Assembly: GCF_037975245.1 (NCBI RefSeq)
Contig: NC_092579.1
Span: forward strand, 7,711,001 to 7,775,000
Reading direction: 5' to 3'
Length of the DNA stretch: 64,000 bases
Origin: Apostichopus japonicus
Taxonomy: Eukaryota; Echinodermata; Holothuroidea; Aspidochirotida; Stichopodidae
Below the pieces are notes generated by a model. That model made no database searches, had not been told where the DNA came from, and saw only the letters and a list, made by a program, of their open reading frames with translations. Positions 26,501 to 38,200 of the stretch are shown piece after piece; the first letter of the stretch is position 1, and each line of letters starts with the position of its first letter. The position numbers and the translations under genes were made by a program.

Positions 26501-29500
26501 AAAATGCAAATTTATTGTCAGAGAAAGACAGAGAGAGAGAGAGAGCATGGCATTTTGGTTTAAAGAAATCACTGACTTCCAAAGCAACGACTTGAAACAC
26601 TTCCAACCCGAACAACAAAGCAGCAGGAAGACAGCAAGAAGAAATGAACTTTTGTGAAACAAGTTGGTCTTGATGTCATTCATGGATACCCATTGAGCAA
26701 CTTAAATTTTTTTTACCCTAGAATAAATAGTCAACATTCAAGACAAGCTTAATCTTATGAGTTACAACAAACACATTGCAGAGTTGCACAAAGTCATGGC
26801 ATATCTTAAATTCAAGTAAATTCGACCCTGTCTGACTAGAGACAATCTCTTTGAAGTGGCACTGTGCATTAAATTTAAACAAAATATGGAAAAGTTAATG
26901 CCCATATGAAAAAGGAAAAATTAGGTTTAAATTACTAAGAGTATAACCATCTAGCTTGGTCCTTCTATTTGCAACAGAAACCAATTAGTAAGGCACACAC
27001 CTTGAAAGGTTTGCAATGCAGAGATATAACACAAACACTTAAATCTGTTGGACACACCATTTTTCTGTGGGCCCTATAGGATTTAAAAGTTAACATATGC
27101 AAACTCGGGGAAACCGAATGGTGGTAAGAACAAAGATCCCTTGGAATGAGAGTTGTCCTACAGTGTGTAAACTACATGAGCTGGTCCAAACAACATAATC
27201 TTACAATCCAATGCGATGCAAATCTTGTAAACAGGTGTACAATGGAGGATGTTAGCTGATACAACTCACTAGGTCTCAAGCATGCGGTACATTAATAGTT
27301 CCGTTTAGTCAGTGTTCCATGTTCATATACTCTTTTTTGAAATTTTTTTTTATACATAACCTCTCTTAAAAATCCCTTCCCTGCCAATTTTCTGGATTGT
27401 ATTGATTAAAATAAGGGGTGTGCTTTCATATTCTAAGGCATGCTAGGTACTGTGGCTCCTGACTGGGACTACTAGCAGAGAAATAGATAAATTGGGATCA
27501 CCACTACCTACTAGGGGCAGGATAGCTCAGAATAGATAAATAGGGATCACTGCCTACTAGGGGCGGGATAGCTCTGAAAATAGATAAATAGGGATCAACA
27601 CCTACTAGGGGCAGGATAGCTCAGAATAGATAAATAGGGATCACTGTCTACTAGGGGCAGGATAGCTTAGAATATCTAAATAGGGATCACCACCTACTAG
27701 GGGCAGGATAGCTCAGAATAGATAAATAGGGATCACTGCCTACTAGGGGTGGGATAGCTCTGAAAATAGATAAATAGGGATCACCACCTACTAGGGGCAG
27801 GATAGCTCAGAATAGATAATTAGGGATCACTGTCTACTAGGGGCAGGATGGCTCACAATAGATAAATAGGGATCACCACCTACCTGGGGCAGGATAGCTC
27901 ACAATAGATAAATAGGGATCAGCACCACCTACTAGGGGCAGGATAGTTCAGAATTGATATATAGGGATCACCACCTACTAGGGGCAGGATAGCTCAGAAT
28001 AGATAATTAGGGATCAGCACCACCTACTTGGGGCAGGATAGCTCAGAATAGATCAATAGGGATCACCACACCTAGGTGGTGCTGAATAGATAATTAGGGA
28101 TCACCGCCACCTACTTGGGGCAGGGTAGCCTAGTTGGTTCATGCACAGGACTTCATGTCACCCTGAGATCACAGGTAGGGGTTCCCTGTTCTAGCCAAAC
28201 TGTATTTTCCTCTTTAGAAGTTTCGGGTATAATGAAGAACAAAGTATCCTCTACATTAAACAATAGCAGAGTTGATACAAATGAAAAAAAAAACTTGAAA
28301 AAAAGAAAAGAAATGGGCAAGTGACTTACAATTAAGACAGCTTCAGACATTTTTGAATGAAATAGTCTCTTAAATTCCTCTTTGTAATGTGGTTTTTTAT
28401 CCAGACTTCTCTGGGCATCTGTGACTCGCATAAGGATGGTGATGGCTGAATCTAAGTCAGGCAGAGGTGTAAGTTTCTTGTTGTCAAATCCTCTAAACTG
28501 ATAGAGCTGAAGAAAAGAATCCGTGAAAAAAAAAACTCATCTTATCAAAAGTTAAAAAAAAAACAAATAATACCATACAAGTCAAACAGTTTTCGTATTA
28601 AATGTTCATTTCATTTGTAGGTTTCAGTTTTGACTGTCTCGCTAAGATGGCAAGCCTATTCATCAGTAGATGAGTAATACATTTTAAAAGATACGAGGGA
28701 GAATAGATGAAAAAATATTAGCTTTTCTTCTGGCCCACTAAATTATTTAACAAAGCATTCATGAAAATACAATTAATAAATAACAATAATAATAATAACA
28801 AAGATGTGTAATGCATCCACCCAGAAAAGGGCGCTCAGGGCACAAGAGCTTGAGGCATAGGGTGAGTTTTAAGCTTTTGGAAGGAGGAGACACTCTTAGC
28901 CATCTTGATTTCAAGTTGTAACATATTCCACAATCACGGTGTAGAGACTGAAAAAGATCTATCCCCTCCGAAAATGGTTGGATTTAGATTCCCTGAGAAG
29001 TAACTTGTCAATTTAACATAGATTTCGGGTCGGAATATATTCTTGAAGCATATGAGAGATGTATAAAGGTACCACATTGTGAAGAGACTTTTAGACAATC
29101 AACATTAGCTTGAAAACAGTTCTGTAAGTAACAGGAAGCCAATGCAGTTATATCAGGATCAGTGTTCCTTCTTTGTATAATGCTCCTCTAAGTAATGTTG
29201 ATGGTTTGAGACGTAGACGTCCCTCCTCATCTGATACCACCAGACTCATGATTCCACGCTCAAAGCGTTAAACTGGTGATAAATCTTTTCAAGTTATTGG
29301 TCCCCCGCCTCTAGAACCAGTTGCCTGTGGGGTATATGAGTGGCGGCTTCCATCTCGGTCTTTAAAGGTCTGATGAAAACATATTTATTTACTGCGGAGT
29401 AAATATTTGTTTTTCTTGCTTGTGTTTAGGCTTGGTGTTTGTTTTTTACTGTGTAGTTTACATTTTTTTCTTTATAGCTTTTCTTTTGTAAAGTTCTCTA

Positions 29501-30590
29501 ATATATATTCAAATCTACTGTTAAGACCTTACCTGACTAGCTGTGAAGTCATACATATTCAAATCTATCTATACATCATGTCATGTAGAATAGACACTTA
29601 CCTCCACAAGTTTTGGCTTTGTAGCTTTTGTTTCTTTCTGAAAAAAAAAGAAGAAAAAAGAGAAAAAAGAAAAGAAAAGAAAAAAAGGGGCATTAGAGAC
29701 TGTGCGAATAAAGAATGCAATGTAATGTTACAGTGGTGTAGCCTTCTATCAAAGAAAAAAGAACATCTCAAGCACAATTTAGTTTCAAAAGTTTACATAG
29801 TTGTATTATTTGCAGTTATACTTGTTAAGGATTTATTACGTGCGTTGAATCAGGATATGAAGGGAAGGAGGAGGAAACTGATGAGGATGGGCAGCTACAG
29901 AGAGGGGAAGAACAGGAGGGTAAGGTTGGTCCAGTCTACTTGTCAGCCCCTCTCCTACATCTACTCCAGCATCATGAGATTGACCTTTAACCCCCCCCAA
30001 AAAAAAAAAAAAAAAAAATAAATAAATAAAGACAACTACTGAATTTAGTGGGTGAGTGACAAGAGAAGGTAGTAACTGCTAACGTCACCAGTGAAAATGA
30101 AAAATTGTAGTAACATTACACATGTCATATCTCTGTTCATTTTCTATAAAGAACCTTATAATACCTTCTTCATCTTCGAAGTCTTGATCCGTTTAGCGAG
30201 GTACTTCCCTTTGTTTGTCTGATCAGCTGTTAGCGCTGTAAGTAGAAACAAATGAATTGATTCTAATATCAATTTAATTATAGTATACGTAAATTGTACG
30301 ATGCTTTTACATATCTCTATATATACATATATATATGTAACAAAGATTCAGATGTTCACTTCCTGTTGCAAAAGTGCTCAATACATAGAATTAGGGCTAC
30401 ATAATATAGTCTACCTATATGGCAACTTACAGCATGTTGTTACTCGAGTTTCACCCAACTAGACCGTGCTAGGAAAAATAACATATTAAAGTCACATGCA
30501 TACACGAATGTTTACGTCCAGTTGTCTGATGATCGCCACACAGGCGTGAAACTCGAGTAACAACATGCTATAAGTTACTGCATAGGTAGA

Positions 30591-30638
<48 letters not shown>

Positions 30639-31746
30639 TATATATATATATGTATATATTATTAGAGAAAACCAGAGAAATAAGAAATTACTCATAATTG
30701 ACAAAGAAGGAGTAAAGTTTTAGAAAATATATTTCAATGCCATGTGTTTGTTGTAACTCATAAGATTAAGATTGTTTTAAATGTTGACTATTTATTCTAG
30801 GGAATAAATTATTTAAGTAGCTCAATGGGTATCCATGAATGACATCAAGACAAAGTTATTTTCGGTCCCCCTGGGACCTTCGCCAGCTTTACTTGGCAGT
30901 CGAAGATTCGACTGCCAAGTATTGCAGTTTGTTTTCTGGTGGTTCCAGTTGAAAAAGACAATATACTTTTCTCATCCAATGACCCTATCTTTGTGAATAC
31001 ATAAATCTAAAGTTATCTTTCTTCAGAATGAATCAATTACATACTGGGACAGAATGAACATGCAACCTATGTTGTATTTATGGCATTGTAACTAATACTT
31101 TGCTTTGGGCTTGGCTATCATTTCTGAGACATGAGAAATGTAGTGATGTCAACAAAAGGCTGCAAATTACTTGTCCTTAAGAACATACATTTGTCATAGA
31201 CTGATATTATTGGATATTTTATGTCATAAATGAACAGTGATGAATGGGAAATATCTTCTTCATAAACCTGTTGAGTGAAACTCGATCAACATGGAATATA
31301 GACATCTGAAATAGGGGTTGGAGAAAAGGTCGATAAGCCTATTCTTCAGGTAGTATATTTTACTACCTGAATAAGGGCACATTAGGTGCTGAACATTGAA
31401 TTCCAGCGAGGTCTTTATCCAGTTTACTTATTCTGCAGATTTTCGACAGAAAGCTTCTTTTGACTGTTCCAAGAAGATTTTATTGTGTTCTTGGTCATTG
31501 CATTAATCCGAAAAGAGTGTTAACAATAGTTTGTTAGCAACCCCTCTTACACCTCCAAGAGGCCATTGAATCACCCAGGCGTGGTCTTGGCTCCACCCTA
31601 TTTGCACAAAGGAGCTTTAGTCATACTTTACTGACTTTATTGAATAAAGAAAAGATAAACACACGATGTTGGAAAACAGGGAGATTTGGCAATAGTCCCT
31701 AATTATATATGTGTGTATATTATTATATATATAAATATATATATAC

Positions 31747-31779
<33 letters not shown>

Positions 31780-32207
31780 TGTATATATATATATAAATGA
31801 AAATCGTAATGAGTTGGAAAATCAAGAACAGTGAAAAAACTTTCAGCCTCCACCGAGATTCGAACCCGGGCCTCCCGCTTTGTACGCGGATACGTATATA
31901 TATATATCTATATTTATATATGTTCAAAGTATCCGTTCAAAGTATCTCTTTCGAGATCGGTTTTAGGGATCACAAATAATTTCGAGTTGGTAAGCATCAT
32001 GTTTGATCTCTAGAGTAAGGCAAAAATGTCACCAAAACAGAACAAGTATTGTTGGATACAGGTGACAAAAGCCTACAATGGAATAACGTCCTTCCTTACC
32101 AGTTTCGAACCTATGCGTCCATCAGCCTAGTGGTTAGGGTGGCCCTAGTTCGAACCCGGTGGAGGCTGGAAGTTTTTTCACTGTTCTTGATTTTCCAACT
32201 TAGGTTT

Positions 32208-32252
<45 letters not shown>

Positions 32253-35200
32253 AATTTGTATTGAAATTGTAGTGAGTTGGTAAATCCAGAACTATGTTTT
32301 TATAGATATTAGCAATATTAATCTAGACTTGCCTTTAAAAAGAAAAGAACAACAAAGAAACAAACAGCAAAAGGTAATAAACAGGATGAATATATGCTTA
32401 CTTGATTTGACTGAGTAAATACCAGCAAATTGGTTAAGCTCTTTGACATCTCTTGCTGTTGATTAGAGAAAAAAATGGGAGAGCATGCAGGAAAGCAAGC
32501 AGTCTGGGTTTACTACATTAAAACAGACAATATATTATATGATATTCTATAGGACTTTAGGAATTAATATAAATAAGCAATAATAAAAGCAGTAATAAAA
32601 GCAATGGTTAGAGCAGCTGTTGCTTTGATTCCTCAAAACTCGCAGAATAATACCCGTACAACTGACACTCACTCCCTGAAAAATGGTAAAGTCTGACAGA
32701 GGCTTGGGTGGGCGGAGTCTGAAGAAGGCTTGAGTGGGCGGAGTCTGAAGGAGGCTTGAGTGGGCTGATTCTGAAGGAGGCTTGAGTGGGCTGAGTCTGA
32801 AGAAGGCTTGAGTGGGCGGAGTCTGAAGGAGGCTTGAGTGGGCTGATTCTGAAGGAGGCTTGAGTGGGCTGAGTCTGAAAAAGGCTTAAGTGGGCGGAGT
32901 CTGAAGCAGGCTTGAATTGGCTGAGTCTGAAGGAGGTTTTTGTGGGCGGAGTCTGAAGTAGGCTTGAGTGGGTGGAGTCTAAGAATTGGGATTGGGAGCA
33001 CAGTGTTACAATGTTACCCTGATTGTAGTGATTAGGTAGATGAGGAAACTGCGGAGAGGGTTAGAGAAGGAAGACTGGAGACAGGTAAGAGAGGAGTGAA
33101 GCAAATTCCCAAGTATTGTCATCAGTCTGAAATAAGAAATGTATTTTTCATCAACCTTACGACACCCTGAATTTTTCACGGCATGATGATAAAGAAAGGA
33201 AAACACACAGGTTGTAACAAATTTGTTGTGCATCACACTGTTTCATCTACAGTATTTGCATCCACAAAGCACCCCCCCTCCTCCCCACCCAAATAAGGAG
33301 GGCTGGGAAGACAAGGAGGTGTGGGGACTAATATTTGAGATAAAAAATTGTGTATTCTCACTGCATAAGATTCTTTTGGAAAAAAAGGATATGCAGGAGG
33401 GGCCAAGTCACATTATTGTCTTCTGGGCCTGACCTGACTTTTGTCGCCTGTAAGGTGATTGCATTAGTACTGTGGAAGATCTATTATTGAAGGCGGGGAT
33501 TGGATAAACCATTAATTATTGAGGGAGAGAATTGGATAAGCCATTTATTATTGAGGGAGACGATTGGATAAGCCATTTATTATTGAGGGAGAGGATTGGA
33601 TAAGCCATTTATTATTGAGGGAGACGATTGGATAAGCCATTTATTATTGAGGGAGAGGATTGGATAAGCCATTTGTTAGTGAGGGAGGGGATTGGATAAG
33701 CCATTTATTATTGAGGGAGAGGATTGGATAAGCCATTTGTTAGTGAGGGAGGGGATTGGATAAGCCATTTATTATTGAGGAAGGGGATTGGATAAGCCAT
33801 TTGTTAGTGAGGGAGGGGATTGGATAAGCCATTTATTATTGAGGGAGGGGATTGGATAAGCCATTTATTATTGAGGGAGGGGATTGGATAAGCCATTTGT
33901 TAGTGAGGGAGGGGATTGGATAAGCCATTTATTATTGAGGAAGGGGATTGGATAAGAAAGCTTACTAAGAAAGTATTATCTGAACCAAACGTTGTGAAAA
34001 CAACCAATTTACAGTCTTTGTATTTCAACTGAATGTACTGTTCAAATACAAGTTTGTCTTCCCCTTCGGCCTTTCCCACCCCCTCTCGCTGCAATTTGTA
34101 AGATCTGAGGTAGAAAAGGGTACCATGGACGAACTTCAAACACCAAGTAGACTACTTCTTGAGTAACCGTTTTTACCAGCCATGATTGTGGCACAGATGC
34201 ACATATACACCATCACCATTGTATCCATACCTTGGTTTTGTCTTCTGCAAGGAACCAAAATGCTCGTACGGTAGACTTTTTTTGAGACTGGGATTGGAGC
34301 AAGTACCTAGTTTACATATAAGACTTATGACCATGATAACATTAACATTAAAACAGAGGTTTATGGCAAATTTAATGTGGAAAGCAATAAACTATAGTGG
34401 CTGTATTAATTTATCATTTCAGTGGTTCTATTGAGAGAGACCAAACTTTGTTGACCCAAGATGAATGAAGATCTGCTGTCTATTATTATCATGCATCTAT
34501 TTGGCAGAGTTGTTTGCTTCCAGGCTGCTACAGCACACAAAGGTGAAAAGGTCATCATAGTAATAGAAGTCCAGTACAAACACTTCAAACCAATGGATTT
34601 TCCCAGTTATTTACAACTCACGCCCTTTGGATCCAGCAGATCTATACACTTATTTATATGCATGATTGTACATAATGACTGATAAAGTGAGTAGTGATGA
34701 AATGACTGTCAACAGTGGAGGCCAATTCCGGTACTTGTATAATTTATTTTGTGTGTGCATCATATAGGCAGTCACGGTCCACTGTTCAAAGGTCACAGAT
34801 ACAGAATGGCAATGTTAGGACTTGTCATATCTTGTCGAGAAGATAAGCACAGTTGGTCACCCAGACAGAGATTTCATCCACCGAAAAAAAATATTCAGGT
34901 GGCAGGCAATGTAATGCTTACAGGAAAGAGAAAAATATTTTACACTTTCAGTTGAAACACCACTTCAGAATCTAGTATTTAGATACATGGTTGTTTGAAT
35001 AAAGACTGTCTTTTTGGTTTACCAGATAAACCCTTCCTCGCTCCATGAAGTGGATCACAAGGGGCAGTCTGTGTTATCATCATAGTACTGTAGATGTTCT
35101 CAAAACCTTTTAATGACTTTCCTATCATGATATTGTTCTTGATTTGTCTTTGAAATGAAACACAATTTTGTATATATACTTGCTCAGTTTATATCAATGC

Positions 35201-38200
35201 TCTCTCTATTTAGAATTTCATCAATAAGTAACTTAATACTTATAAGAATATGATTTGCACCTTGGATATAAAATCATCTGAACATTAGAAAGGGACAGAA
35301 GGTTGCAAGCAACATTGTGAGAAAATGAATTTCAGCCAACAGAATATCCCTTTAATGGTTCAAACCTTAATAGACAGCTGACTTGGGTAATGATACTAGG
35401 AAAACTTTTACAGTCGACAACCTTAGTAATGCGATAGATAAATAATAATCATAACAATACGTATGCACAGAGCGTAAATGCCTTGCATCGAAATGGGAAA
35501 GTATACTTCACTGACTCTACTGGTTACTTCATACCAAAGACCTGTGTTTAATGTTACTGGTTACTTACCAAAACCTGTGTTTAATGTTACTGGTTACTTC
35601 ATACCAAAGACCTGTGTTTATTGTTCTTACCTTTCACAGGTCCATAGGTGTCCTGTGACGGGTAGAAGTAATCGTCGACATCAACATTTGAACCTTGACT
35701 TTCGATCACCAAAGAGGAAGCAAACATCTGTAGTTCTCTGTCCAAGTTTGCAATTCTTTTGTTAACTCTCTCGATACTGCCCACTAAAAATGCTGTACAG
35801 GAGCAGTTAAGGAAGGGAGGCTAGCCAATGGGAATGCATTGTGTAGTATATTGAGCAGAGTGACTATAAGCTTTTGTTGTTAAAGGTGATGCCAAGTCGG
35901 TAGTTCTGTTCTACAGTTCCTAGAAACGATTTTCTTCCCGAATCATTCATGCACATGTATAGGTCTTTGTTTTTAAATTAAGTTACTTTGCTATATATCT
36001 GTTGTTCACTTGCTCTAGTAGGCCTACAGTAAAGTTAAATAAATAAAAATACATACTTCAATTCTTGAGTTCTCTAATACTTTGTATCTTTTACTCAATT
36101 TATATAGATACTGTACGTAGCATTCAGCAGTATAATACAAATTGATATTTTTTAATGAATAAAGTTGCCAATGTTCAAACATTTTACATTTTCACTTGGG
36201 AATTTCTTGGTATCTTTACAAGATTAAACTAGAAAGATTTCTTTACATTCAAGGTGAAATTAAGAACATGGATTTTATTCAACCAGAGAATATATTTCTG
36301 ATGGTTACAGTGTTTGTGATGTTTTTATGTTATCTTTTGTTGAACCTACAATCACAATGCGGCCTATAAACCTAGGCCGACTACAGTAAGTCACAGGCCA
36401 ACCAACCCTAGCCCATACTTTGGAGCTTAAATTTCAGACTAACTTTACTTTCCTTAAGTACAGGGGAAATGCCATAAATATCAGAGCAATACCATCCATT
36501 TGAGTTCTCCAATATATGATTTAGCTAAAAGAAATTTGAACACAAAAATGAGAAATAGATGAATTTGTGTCAGTTTGTAACATGCACTTTAAACTGTCTT
36601 GCCGACCTCAATCCATATTACACAATCATTTAAATCGGCCTTGAAACAATATGTCTAAACATAGTTCATTATGTTAAGCAGCCACATGTGTGCATGTAAA
36701 GACTACAGTTTTAACTCACTTGATTCTTTTTACATATAAATTTACATAAATAAATTGAAGATGGAAACTATATATTTCTTCTGGATGCAAAAACACAACT
36801 TATTCTAGTTTGACCAGGATTGGGACCAAAAATGTCCCAGAAGCTAAGTTATATTATATATACTTCTAGGCTAGGTTTAGTTGCTACTACCTTTATCCAC
36901 TTGACTTCTAGCCTTGCACTCAATGTTAATAGGCAAGATTCACTAAAGTAACATCTACTAAACCACCCTTACAGTAACTTATCAGCAAAACAAACTTGTA
37001 TGGTCTTTCTTTTCATGCAGTATATGTCCAATTTGTCTACTTTGTTAACTTTCTGCGGCCAAAGCGGTCCTGGAAAATCCTTACACTACGTGTTTACTCT
37101 GGCTGATTAGTAAAGCACACTAGGCTGTCAAGTCTTCAGAAAGTCTTACATAACCTGTCAAAAAAATTGCTACTTCAACAAGTTCATAACCTATTAAACC
37201 ATACTGGAATTATTCCTTCTAAGTGACTTTCAATATTGGTACTGGAACACTTAAATAAAATTGAAGTTACCACACCAAATTTTAAGTTGTTAATGTAAGG
37301 AACCAGCCTAGGCCTAGTGTAGCTATTAGTAATAGAATTATACTCTCCCTGATCTGTTCTATGCCTTACTCACATGTTTACAGAAATAAATGGATTGTTT
37401 GTGTTTGCTATGTGTAAGTTGCATATCTTGTAGCCTGCTGTAGTGTAATATTTGTTCAGTATACGTTAGTCACGTTGGCCAAGTGCTACTGCCATTGCTA
37501 GCCTAAGTTAGGAATATAGGCTCTAGGATTAATAATTAGGGCCTAGTAGTATAGTCAGTATTGCGAAGTTCGGCATACTGCGAAGTTCGGACACCCTAAG
37601 AAATACACGATTTCACCATGAAAACCTACAGGAAGAGCCAAATTTCACCAAAAAGTACGAAGCTACAGTTATTTTCTCTCCAAAATGACCCGTGTGCAAG
37701 AAATTACTTACATATTTGTCAATAAAATGACGAAGATCTATGAAGTCTGTTACAATTACTGAAAGAGCAACTGCGCCACCAATTTTATCACCAGCGCCAC
37801 ACTGTGGGTTGCGTGTCCGAACTTCGCAATACTCTAGCAAAGAAATACCAGTTCCACAATCACGAAGAATCTTCTTGGAAAACAACTTGAAAACAGTTTG
37901 CAGGAAAGAAAGTTTGGCTGTGTATCGTAATATAACAAAATTCTCCCACCATATGAAGTATATTTTCAAATGATTTATACCAGAAGATTTACTTTTGGGG
38001 TGTTTTAAGTCTTAAGTATCCGAACTTCGAAGTCACCATGCTAGTACTTAGGCCTAATAATAGTAGCATGGTGGGCTCATAATTGACGCACTTAAGGATT
38101 TGATCAACGATATCTATCAAGGAAAAATCCAAATCACTCGACTGTATGTGTTTTTCTTATGTGTACTTCCTTAGAAATGTTATGATCTCAAAATATTTCA

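Noticed and set aside
27480-28125. CRISPR-like regular repeats
   Set aside because: The units are tandem with no unique spacers, in a eukaryotic intron; this is a minisatellite.
28153-28431. A separate gene from the 92-codon minus-strand frame
   Set aside because: The first part is FAM227 exon 5; the rest is read-through into the intron past the GT donor at 28,329.
32669-33001. Minus-strand proline/serine-rich repeat protein
   Set aside because: By-product of the 26-base minisatellite.
33503-33958. CRISPR-like 32-33-base repeats
   Set aside because: Contiguous units without spacers; the variation is between sub-types of the same unit.
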